7,046 nucleotides of DNA. Source: Candidatus Dadabacteria bacterium (GTDB lineage Bacteria; J088). The notes under the pieces were generated by a model. That model saw only the letters and a list, made by a program, of their open reading frames with translations, did no database searches and was not told the origin of the DNA. Where the stretch lies: contig RFIY01000084.1 of assembly GCA_003695505.1 (NCBI GenBank), positions 1-7,046 on the forward strand, read 5' to 3'. Shown here in pieces: positions 1-5,804 of the stretch. Each line of letters starts with the position of its first letter. The stretch's first letter is position 1. Made by a program: the position numbers and the translations under genes.

Positions 1-215
1 AGCCCATCGGTGCGACCGGGTGCCGTGATCAGGAAATAATCACCGGGCGCCAGTGCGGTCGACGCGGCCAGTCGAAATGCGTGCCCTTCCCGGCGACGCA
101 GCAGGCAGCCAAGCAGATCAACGGTCTGGTTCGAGATGTTCCACAATTCGACGTATTCGCCGTCGCTGTCTGGTCCCGTTGGGCTGTGCATGATTTCATT
201 GACGATCACCTGTCC
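1..215 (-). repeat. LTD unit 5 (residues ~690-760, cut by the window edge)
   Basis: The opening strand GQVIVNEIM has Glu696, followed by DGEYVEL (707-713) and QTVDLLGC, which nearly matches the same stretch of unit 4. The unit is incomplete at position 1, so its closing Cys pair lies outside the window. Confidence 0.85.
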
Positions 216-2282
216 GCTTGTCGGGGCGGGTGCGACAGGTAGCGGGCAGGGCGTGTTGGCAAGACCAGGAGAACCCAGCCCTCCTGACCAGATGGATGTG
301 GAGGGACACCAGTGCCGCGGATCCGCAGGCGCTGTCGCGGGAACGTTGATTCCGCGCTGCCACGAAACTGCGGCATCGATCGGCCAGATGCCCTGACGCC
401 AGGACACCTGATCGATGAGCCGGTCTCCGCAGCGCAGCGCCAGCAGGCCGCCTGTGTTTCCGAGAGTAAACGGAGGCGACGCCACCGCGCGGGTGATGCC
501 AGCCGCAGGCCGTGCCAGAACGGCGATCTGGTCAGGGCCGAGCGGTAGCGGCCCGAAGACCAGCGGTCGTTGCCCATCGACACCAATCGTGCAGCCCAGC
601 AGATCTGTTGTCTGGTCGGCGCGATTGCGCAATTCAATGTACTCGCCGTCGGGATCCCGGCCCCGGCCATCAATCATCAGCTCGGTGATCTGCACCTGAC
701 CAAAATAATCTGGTGGCTCCGCGTCCGCGCGCGGGCAGGGCGGATTGGTCTGCCCGGGCGTTCCGCCCGTAACGGCATCTGGAGAACTGCACCATGCACC
801 TGTTTCTGGATCAAGCTGAAACGTATGTCCCGGCTCGATCGGATCCCATGTCGTGGACGTGATCAATCGGCCACCCGAGGTCAGCAGAAGCTGGCCGGCA
901 TCCGGTAGCGCGGGCGATGGGCCAACCGGATGCGGCAGTCCGCCGTTGCGCGCACGATCCGCGCTGCGCGCAAAGATCAGTCTGTCTCCCGCGCGCACCG
1001 GCAGGCAGGAATCGTCCGGCAGCCGTATGTCGGCCGTATCCGTTTCCGGGTCATTGTGGATCTCGAGCCCGGCAAGATCGGTGTCGCCCATGGCAACGAC
1101 TTCAAACCAGTCGCCCCAGACATCGCGAGTCACGGCAGGGCTGGCCATGATTTCGGTGATGCGCAACGCGCCGGGGGCCGGTGTCCGTACTCGCCGCCAG
1201 ATGCCATCCTCCTGACACCAGTGGCCGGGGTCGTTCGTGCAGGTGCCGTTCGGGGCTCCCGGCGTTGGTGGCGATGGTCCCTCGCGATCGGACCAGCACC
1301 AGGTTGCGGGTTCCTCGTGATCGCGCATCCAGCTTCTGCCCGGTTGCGCCGGCGGCACCGCGACCTGATCGATGATTCCTTCCCGGGTCAGCACGGTTAC
1401 GGTGACGCCGCTGTTGCCGAGCGGAACCCGCAGCGAGCGCTCGCCACCATCGGGTCGTAACAGAATCCGGCGGTCATGATCGCTGCGATCACAACGTCCG
1501 TCGTCGCGCAGGCGTGTGGGGTCACTGCGATTCGTCGCGATCTGTACAGCCGCCAGATCCACGCCGGCCTGCACGATCAGCTCCAGCCACTCGCCCACTG
1601 TATCTGGCTGCGTGACCGGGTCCGGGAAGACCTCGGTGATGCGAATGGCGCCCCTGGGAACAAATGTGACAGGTTGCGTCGTGGCGCCGTCATCGCTGCA
1701 CCAGCCAGCCGGGGGAGGACACATTTCATTGACGCGACCGGGTGTGCCAAACTCAGTATCGTTCATCGCTGTCGCCGAGGCGCACCAGGCCGAGGCCCGG
1801 TCGTTAGCCGACGCATCTGCACCGAATCGTCCATCGAGCGACAGTGAATGCCCCGATGTCGGCGCCGGCAGCCGCGCGCGGTCGATGATTGTCGCGCCGC
1901 AACGAAGTTCGATCGTCAGCGCCGTATTCGGCAGCGGCGCCATCTGGTCGGCGAACGACCAGGATGCGAACGTCGGCAGGGACGCGGGCGATGCCGATGA
2001 CAGGACGACACGTTCGTCCGCAGCAAGATAGAGATCCGGGAGCATCAGACCGTCCGCGCGGCCATCATCGCGTATCACCGCCAGGACGAGCCCGCCGAGA
2101 TGCCCGCCATGGCCGGCGCCCGCGAGCTCGATCCATTCGCCCGGACCATCGATGCCGGCCGGATTCACCATGGCCTCGGACACGACGACCGCCCCTTGCG
2201 CCAGCTCCGCGCAGGGCCAGACTTCCGGCTTGCTGGCGCAGGCCGAGATCACAGGTAGCAATAGCCACGCCGCGTGTTTCAC
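1..2282 (-). CDS. Multi-domain lamin-tail-domain (LTD) surface lipoprotein, 3' end off the window (partial)
   Basis: The frame is open without a stop for 760 codons from a GTG at 2282 to the left edge; I translated it line by line. The start is fixed by an in-frame TGA (2294-2292) and a GAGGGGGA ribosome site just before the GTG. The N-terminus (MKHAAWLLLPVISAC) is a short lipoprotein signal with lipobox ISAC, so Cys15 would be lipidated. The +2 residue is Ala, not the Asp that holds lipoproteins in the inner membrane, so outer-membrane placement is likely. The rest is at least five LTD-like units starting near residues 30, 211, 371, 528 and 690. Each opens with a (T/S/N)E-x-M/F strand followed by G(E/D)(W/Y)xE(L/V); units 1-4 close with a Trp-Cys and a further Cys about 20 residues on. 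Bacterial LTDs are immunoglobulin-like folds of exported proteins, thought to bind surfaces or other macromolecules; no catalytic domain is visible. The complete protein, including any C-terminal domain, cannot be judged. It is transcribed away from the gorA operon. Confidence 0.92.
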   Translation of the reverse strand, partial: MKHAAWLLLPVISACASKPEVWPCAELAQGAVVVSEAMVNPAGIDGPGEWIELAGAGHGGHLGGLVLAVIRDDGRADGLMLPDLYLAADERVVLSSASPASLPTFASWSFADQMAPLPNTALTIELRCGATIIDRARLPAPTSGHSLSLDGRFGADASANDRASAWCASATAMNDTEFGTPGRVNEMCPPPAGWCSDDGATTQPVTFVPRGAIRITEVFPDPVTQPDTVGEWLELIVQAGVDLAAVQIATNRSDPTRLRDDGRCDRSDHDRRILLRPDGGERSLRVPLGNSGVTVTVLTREGIIDQVAVPPAQPGRSWMRDHEEPATWCWSDREGPSPPTPGAPNGTCTNDPGHWCQEDGIWRRVRTPAPGALRITEIMASPAVTRDVWGDWFEVVAMGDTDLAGLEIHNDPETDTADIRLPDDSCLPVRAGDRLIFARSADRARNGGLPHPVGPSPALPDAGQLLLTSGGRLITSTTWDPIEPGHTFQLDPETGAWCSSPDAVTGGTPGQTNPPCPRADAEPPDYFGQVQITELMIDGRGRDPDGEYIELRNRADQTTDLLGCTIGVDGQRPLVFGPLPLGPDQIAVLARPAAGITRAVASPPFTLGNTGGLLALRCGDRLIDQVSWRQGIWPIDAAVSWQRGINVPATAPADPRHWCPSTSIWSGGLGSPGLANTPCPLPVAPAPTSGQVIVNEIMHSPTGPDSDGEYVELWNISNQTVDLLGCLLRRREGHAFRLAASTALAPGDYFLITAPGRTDG
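246..701 (-). repeat. LTD unit 4 (residues ~528-679)
   Basis: The opening strand GQVQITELM has Glu534, followed by DGEYIEL (545-551), then QTTDLLGC and a core GDRLIDQVSW (619-628). The closing pair is W658-C659 and C679, with SPGLAN between them. It is clearly closest to unit 5. Confidence 0.85.
735..1172 (-). repeat. LTD unit 3 (residues ~371-516)
   Basis: The opening strand GALRITEIM has Glu377, followed by GDWFEV at 390-395. The usual G-x-x-ID-x-V core is altered to GGRLITSTTW (470-479). The closing pair is W497-C498 and C516, with GTPGQTN between them. Confidence 0.8.
1239..1652 (-). repeat. LTD unit 2 (residues ~211-348)
   Basis: The opening strand GAIRITEV has Glu217, followed by GEWLEL at 230-235 and GIIDQVAVPP from 302. 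The closing pair is W328-C329 and C348, with TPGAPN between them. It resembles unit 3 most closely in its opening strand (GA-I/L-RITE) and in its DLA segment. Confidence 0.8.
1719..2195 (-). repeat. LTD unit 1 (residues ~30-188)
   Basis: This is the most divergent unit. The opening strand carries SEAM (Glu36), followed by GEWIEL at 48-53. A core motif GATIIDRA lies at 129-136. The closing Cys pair is W166-C167 and C188, with GTPG between them. Confidence 0.75.
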
Positions 2283-2285
2283 GCA

Positions 2286-2293
2286 TCCCCCTC
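2286..2293 (-). promoter_or_regulatory. Ribosome binding site of the LTD lipoprotein gene
   Basis: On the minus strand GAGGGGGA precedes the GTG at 2282 with 3-7 nt spacing, depending on which G-tract register pairs with 16S rRNA. It overlaps the in-frame TGA, which rules out any earlier start. An ATG at 2286 is out of frame and opens only a short antisense-type frame. Confidence 0.7.
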
Positions 2294-2308
2294 AAGACAA
2301 CGTGATCC

Positions 2309-2335
2309 GCCAGACGCCGATGAATGGCGCCTGGC
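2309..2335 (-). promoter_or_regulatory. Strong hairpin in the 5' leader of the LTD lipoprotein gene
   Basis: Arms 2309-2318 and 2326-2335 are ten bases each, with a 7-nt loop. As plus-strand RNA there is one A-C mismatch (2314/2330). As minus-strand RNA the same position becomes a U-G wobble, so all ten positions pair. It sits about 27 nt upstream of the GTG start and about 15 nt before the ribosome site. No U-run follows on the minus strand, so it does not look like an ordinary intrinsic terminator. It could stabilise the mRNA, tune translation or be a protein-binding site. The hairpin is seen directly; any role is inferred. Confidence 0.55.
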
Positions 2336-2380
2336 ATCGTGCGGTTTGTGCGGCGAGCCCCCCTCGCTACACGTCGACAA

Positions 2381-2390
2381 ATATTTTATC
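2381..2390 (-). promoter_or_regulatory. AT-rich island, possible -10 region of the LTD lipoprotein gene
   Basis: This is the only markedly AT-rich stretch of the divergent intergenic region. Read on the minus strand it contains TAAAAT (2388-2383), a fair -10 match. No convincing -35 box lies at the right distance. A start here would give a leader of roughly 95 nt that includes the hairpin at 2309-2335. Confidence 0.3.
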
Positions 2391-2455
2391 GCGCCAGGCA
2401 CCTCCGGACGAATCGCCCGCCAGACCGTCCGCAGAAGCCGCGTGCGGAACCCGTC

Positions 2456-2461
2456 TATACT
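2456..2461 (+). promoter_or_regulatory. Possible -10 box (TATACT) for the gorA operon
   Basis: TATACT matches the sigma-70 -10 consensus at five of six bases. It would start transcription near 2468, leaving a leader of about 34 nt before the gorA ATG. I could not find a matching -35 hexamer 16-18 bp upstream, so this is a weak call; an activator-dependent promoter would fit. Confidence 0.3.
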
Positions 2462-2486
2462 GATACGTCAAAGCACCGGATGCGCC

Positions 2487-2492
2487 AGAGGA
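2487..2492 (+). promoter_or_regulatory. Ribosome binding site of gorA
   Basis: AGAGGA lies 9 nt before the ATG at 2502. The reading frame is open further upstream, back to 2274, but those 76 codons overlap the divergent gene's start region. They also precede the normal N-terminus of the family, so 2502 is the right start. Confidence 0.65.
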
Positions 2493-2501
2493 AACGCAGC
2501 G

Positions 2502-3857
2502 ATGGAGCAGAGTGTCTCGTTCGATCTGATCGTCATCGGAGCAGGATCCGGAGGGATGGCGGCCGCCCGCCGGGCCGCCGCGTATGGTGCGCGTGTCCTC
2601 GTTGTCGAACACGGTCCGCTCGGTGGAACCTGTGTCAACGTCGGCTGCGTGCCCAAGAAGGTCATGTGGAATGCGGCCCGAATCGGATCGATGTTCGAGC
2701 TGGCGCCCGCCTATGGTTTCTCGCTCGATACCGCATCGCACGACTGGGGGAAGCTGGTTGCGGCACGGCAACAGTATGTGCGCCGCCTCAACGACATCTA
2801 CCGCAGGAATCTCGCCGTCGACGGGGTCGAACTCGTCGAGGGAACGGCCGAAATCGTATCGTCTGAGTCCGTTCGCGTCGGGGCAAGAACCTTCCACGCG
2901 GAACACCTGTTGATCGCAACCGGGGGACGTCCGCGGATTCCAGATGTTCCGGGCGCGGAGCTGGGGGTGACGTCGGATGGCTTTTTTGCCTGGCAGGAGC
3001 GTCCCGCGCGCGTCGCCATTGCGGGGGCCGGCTATATCGCGGTCGAAGTCGCGGGCGTATTGCGTGCCCTTGGTAGCGAGGTCGATCTGGTGATCCGGCA
3101 TCAGACCGTGCTGCGCCACTTCGACGCGCTGTTGTCGAACGAATTGATGGCGGCCATGGAGCGAGACGGTATCCGTATTCACACCGACTCGGTGATCGAA
3201 CGGGTCGAACGCGATGGAACCGGACGCCGCCTCCAATGTGCTGGAGGGCATCGTATCGGCCCGGTCGATGCATTGATCTGGGCGATCGGACGCATTCCTA
3301 ACAGCGATGTGCCGGGAATCGATCGGCTCGCACTCGAGATCGATGCAGCCGGGCACATCGTTGTCGACGAATTTCAGAACACGTCGGTTGAGCGCGTGTA
3401 TGCCGTCGGGGACGTGACGCCGGCACCGGCGCTGACGCCGGTCGCGATTCGCAACGGGCGCAAGCTGGCGGATCGTCTGTTCGGTGGTCGCCCCGATGCG
3501 CATAACGATGCGCGCTTCGTGCCAACGGTCATCTTCAGTCATCCACCGATCGGCGCCGTAGGGCTGAGCGAGCGCGAGGCCATCGACCGCTATGGCGCGG
3601 ACGCGGTGCATTGCTACGAATCGCGATTCGTGAATATGCTGTATGCACCGGCGGATCACAAACCGATGACCGCAATGCGGCTGGTGACCGTCGGTGAGCG
3701 TCGTGAAGTCGTGGGGTTGCATGTGATCGGCGAGGGGGCCGACGAGATGGTGCAGGGCTTCGCCGTGGCGATGGAGATGGGCGCGACCAAGGCCGACTTC
3801 GATCGCACCATCGCGATTCATCCGACGGCCGCCGAAGAATTCGTGACGATGCGCTGA
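2502..3857 (+). CDS. gorA: Glutathione-disulfide reductase
   Basis: This cytoplasmic FAD enzyme reduces glutathione disulfide with NADPH, keeping the thiol pool reduced. The 451-residue product has the length and full motif order of the family. The FAD-binding GAGSGG is at 13-18. The redox-active pair Cys44/Cys49 lies in GGTCVNVGCVPKK. The second nucleotide fold GAGYIA is at 175-180. Arg199 and Arg205 (IRH...LRHFD) are the two arginines that select NADPH over NADH in this family. The second FAD contact AVGD is at 301-304. The dimer-interface active site has His440 in HPTAAEE. The C-terminus (EEFVTMR) matches the end of the E. coli enzyme as I recall it. These features separate it from dihydrolipoamide dehydrogenase and mercuric reductase. 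It is the first gene of the apparent operon, ends in tandem in-frame TGA TGA stops, and is followed 14 nt later by the next gene. Confidence 0.97.
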   Translation: MEQSVSFDLIVIGAGSGGMAAARRAAAYGARVLVVEHGPLGGTCVNVGCVPKKVMWNAARIGSMFELAPAYGFSLDTASHDWGKLVAARQQYVRRLNDIYRRNLAVDGVELVEGTAEIVSSESVRVGARTFHAEHLLIATGGRPRIPDVPGAELGVTSDGFFAWQERPARVAIAGAGYIAVEVAGVLRALGSEVDLVIRHQTVLRHFDALLSNELMAAMERDGIRIHTDSVIERVERDGTGRRLQCAGGHRIGPVDALIWAIGRIPNSDVPGIDRLALEIDAAGHIVVDEFQNTSVERVYAVGDVTPAPALTPVAIRNGRKLADRLFGGRPDAHNDARFVPTVIFSHPPIGAVGLSEREAIDRYGADAVHCYESRFVNMLYAPADHKPMTAMRLVTVGERREVVGLHVIGEGADEMVQGFAVAMEMGATKADFDRTIAIHPTAAEEFVTMR

Positions 3858-3859
3858 TG

Positions 3860-3865
3860 AAGGAG
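3860..3865 (+). promoter_or_regulatory. Ribosome binding site that sets the start of the lipocalin-like gene
   Basis: AAGGAG lies 6 nt before the ATG at 3872. An earlier in-frame ATG at 3857, overlapping the gorA stop, has no ribosome site in front of it and would place this AAGGAG inside the coding region. The later start is therefore preferred. Confidence 0.75.
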
Positions 3866-3871
3866 TCGATC

Positions 3872-4894
3872 ATGTCCGGGCCAGTATTCACCAGCGTTGA
3901 TGCGGCTCGTGCGACGTGTAATCGCGCCGTATACGATCCGGCCCGGCGGGGCGGACATTACGAAAGCTGGTTTCAGCGGGCGAACCATCCGTCGCGTCCG
4001 CTTGGATTCTGGGTGCGCTACACGATTTTCGTCCCTGCCGACCGCAAGCGCGAACCGATGGCCGAACTCTGGGCGATCTGGTTCGATGGCGAGAGACGGC
4101 GCGTTACGGCGGGTAAACAGGAGGTGTCGCTGGAGCAGGCTGCGTTCGACCGCGAAGGCTTTTCGGTACAGATTGGAGACGCGCGGCTGGATGCCGATGG
4201 ACTATCCGGTGCGGTCACGCAAAAAGGCGCGCCGCTACGCTGGAACCTGACGATGACCGATGGCCAGGATCCGCTACTGTTTCTGCCGCTTCCGCTCTAT
4301 CGGCGGGGGATCCCCAAGGCCAAGGCGCTTGTTGGACGACCGAATTGCCTGTATTCCGGAACGATCGACGTCGATGGCGAGACACACCAGATCGAGAACT
4401 GGCGCGGGAGTCAGAACCACAACTGGGGCAGCCGGCACACCGATCACTACGCCTGGGGGCAGGTCGCCGGATTTGATGGCCATCCCGACGCCTTCCTCGA
4501 GGTTGGCACCGCGCGGATCAAAATCGGGCCGTTCTGGACACCATTTCTGACGCCGCTGGTGCTGCGGCTGGAGGGTCGCGAAATCGCGATCAACGGCTTG
4601 GGGCGGGCGGTGCGCAACTACGGCAGTTTCGACTATTTCGACTGGCGCTTCCGCGCGTCGGATGGCGACACGTTGATCGAGGGGCGGATCCATGCGCCTG
4701 GCGACGCATTCGTCGCGCTTCGGTACCACAATCCGCCGGGCGGTGAGAAGATCTGCCTGAACAGCAAGATCGCATCGTGTGAACTGATCGTGCGCGAGTC
4801 CGGTCGTCCGGAAATGCGCCTCGAAGCGCCATCTCGTGCCGCCTTCGAGATCCTTACCGATGATACTGCGCACGGGTTGCAGCCGGTTGTATGA
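3872..4894 (+). CDS. Conserved protein of unknown function, CrtC/tocopherol-cyclase-like (lipocalin-like) in appearance
   Basis: This is a 340-residue protein with no signal peptide or membrane segment, so it is probably cytoplasmic. The sequence is rich in aromatic residues and short beta-like strands. Notable stretches are ESWFQRANHP (31-40), FWVRYTIFVP (46-55), ELWAIWFD (65-72) and a striking central QNHNWGSRH followed by YAWGQ (181-197). NWG-x-x-H followed by a WGQ-type strand recalls the hydroxyneurosporene-synthase (CrtC), AttH and tocopherol-cyclase-like group of double-lipocalin proteins, which bind hydrophobic ligands. That link is from memory of motif style and is not proven. Candidate catalytic or ligand residues are Asn182, His183, Trp185, His189, His192 and Trp195. 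The gene follows gorA by 14 nt with its own good ribosome site, and its stop overlaps the next start (ATGA), so co-translation with its neighbours is likely. The gene call is secure; the function is not. Confidence 0.9.
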   Translation: MSGPVFTSVDAARATCNRAVYDPARRGGHYESWFQRANHPSRPLGFWVRYTIFVPADRKREPMAELWAIWFDGERRRVTAGKQEVSLEQAAFDREGFSVQIGDARLDADGLSGAVTQKGAPLRWNLTMTDGQDPLLFLPLPLYRRGIPKAKALVGRPNCLYSGTIDVDGETHQIENWRGSQNHNWGSRHTDHYAWGQVAGFDGHPDAFLEVGTARIKIGPFWTPFLTPLVLRLEGREIAINGLGRAVRNYGSFDYFDWRFRASDGDTLIEGRIHAPGDAFVALRYHNPPGGEKICLNSKIASCELIVRESGRPEMRLEAPSRAAFEILTDDTAHGLQPVV

Positions 4895-5787
4895 TCGTCG
4901 CGCGGTACAACATCCTGCATTGTGATGCCGACCCGGAGACTGCGGCCTGGGTGGAATCCGTTCTGGCGGAGCAGATGCCGAAAGGATATGTACTGGATCA
5001 CGTCCGCACACTGGCCGACGCGACGTCGGCATTGGCGGAGCAACGGTTCGATGTCGTACTGGCGGAGCTGGACCTGCCAGACTCCGAAGGTATGGACACA
5101 TTTCAGTCCCTGCGGAACCTGAGTCCGGCGATGCCACTGGTGCTGCTGTGCCGCAACAACAGCGAGCAGCTCGCGCTGACAGCCGTGCGGTCGGGGGCGC
5201 AGGATTACCTGGCCAAGGACGAAGCGGATGCGCGAGCGCTGATCCGTGCACTCCGCTTTGCGGTGGAGCGGCAACAATTGCAGGAACGCCTGAAGAACCT
5301 GACGCTCGAGGACGAGCTGACCGGACTGTATAATCAGCGAGGATTCTACGCCCTCGCGCATGAGTACGCCGCGCTGGCGCAGCGTAGCGGCCGTGGGATG
5401 CTACTGTTGTTCATCGATCTCGACGGGCTGAAAAAAATCAACGACAGTTTCGGGCACGCAGAAGGTAGTCGCGCAATCGTCGCTGCCGGTGTCGTTCTCG
5501 AGAAAACATTCCGCGATACCGATCTGGTCGCCCGCTGGGGTGGGGACGAATTTGCCGTATTGCTGATGGAAACGAGCGAAATGACACCCGAGCTGGTCAT
5601 GGACCGGCTCGAGTCGGTGCTGATGCGCTACAATACGCAACTACGGCGCGGCTATGATCTGGCCATGAGTGTCGGATTCGCCAGGTTCGACCCCAATGAT
5701 CCCCGGCCGATCGAACATCTGCTGCGCGAGGCCGACGAGCATATGTATGAGGTCAAGCGCGCGCGCAAGGCGGCGCGGACCGACTGA
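4891..5787 (+). CDS. Diguanylate cyclase with degenerate receiver (REC) domain and GGDEF domain
   Basis: This is a 298-residue soluble protein predicted to make cyclic di-GMP from two GTP. Residues ~5-125 form a CheY-like receiver. The conserved Lys is kept (Lys109 in DYLAKDE), but the phospho-accepting Asp is replaced by Glu59 (VVLAELDLPD). The switch Thr is Cys87, and only one Asp of the usual acidic pair remains (Asp12, with Ala13). A short helical linker (~122-138) leads to the GGDEF domain (~139-295). There DELTGLYNQRGF, the metal-binding FIDLDG (Asp176), INDSFGH and an intact RWGGDEF (215-221) predict an active enzyme. Arg208-x-x-Asp211, five residues before GGDEF, is a complete product-inhibition I-site. 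The start overlaps the previous stop as ATGA with no clear ribosome site, so translation is probably coupled. No sensor kinase is encoded nearby. Confidence 0.95.
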   Translation: MIVARYNILHCDADPETAAWVESVLAEQMPKGYVLDHVRTLADATSALAEQRFDVVLAELDLPDSEGMDTFQSLRNLSPAMPLVLLCRNNSEQLALTAVRSGAQDYLAKDEADARALIRALRFAVERQQLQERLKNLTLEDELTGLYNQRGFYALAHEYAALAQRSGRGMLLLFIDLDGLKKINDSFGHAEGSRAIVAAGVVLEKTFRDTDLVARWGGDEFAVLLMETSEMTPELVMDRLESVLMRYNTQLRRGYDLAMSVGFARFDPNDPRPIEHLLREADEHMYEVKRARKAARTD

Positions 5788-5792
5788 ACCCC

Positions 5793-5799
5793 GGAGGAG
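5793..5799 (+). promoter_or_regulatory. Ribosome binding site of thyX
   Basis: GGAGGAG lies 5 nt before the ATG at 5805 and within the 17-nt gap after the diguanylate cyclase stop. It is the strongest ribosome site in the operon, so thyX may be translated well on its own. Confidence 0.8.
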
Positions 5800-5804
5800 T
5801 CACC

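Noticed and set aside
930-1460. Plus-strand open frame of 176 codons inside the LTD gene, with several similar ones between 136 and 2463
   Set aside because: All lie opposite or out of phase with the 760-codon LTD frame, which has a lipobox, a start with ribosome site and repeated domain motifs. The plus-strand products are low-complexity and Arg/Pro-rich.
2309-2400. A riboswitch or attenuator formed by the leader hairpin and the repeat at 2391-2400
   Set aside because: Only about six bases could pair in the alternative form, the likely promoter lies inside the region, and there is no U-run or conserved aptamer pattern that I recognise.
2274-2501. An upstream extension of gorA by 76 codons
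   Set aside because: It would run over the divergent gene's start and leader, lacks a ribosome site and adds a stretch unlike any reductase N-terminus. The ATG at 2502 with AGAGGA upstream gives the normal family length.
2367-3821. A 484-codon open frame on the minus strand opposite gorA
   Set aside because: It lies entirely antisense to a clearly conserved glutathione reductase, crosses the intergenic region and shows no recognisable family motif. Long antisense frames are common in GC-rich coding DNA.
3857-3871. An earlier ATG for the lipocalin-like gene, overlapping the gorA stop
   Set aside because: There is no ribosome site before it, while AAGGAG at 3860-3865 is ideally placed for the ATG at 3872. 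Translational coupling from 3857 cannot be fully excluded.
4274-5251. A 325-codon open frame on the minus strand
   Set aside because: It spans the end of one well-supported plus-strand gene and the start of the next, has Arg/Pro/Ala-rich composition and no motifs. It is a shadow of the GC-rich codon pattern.
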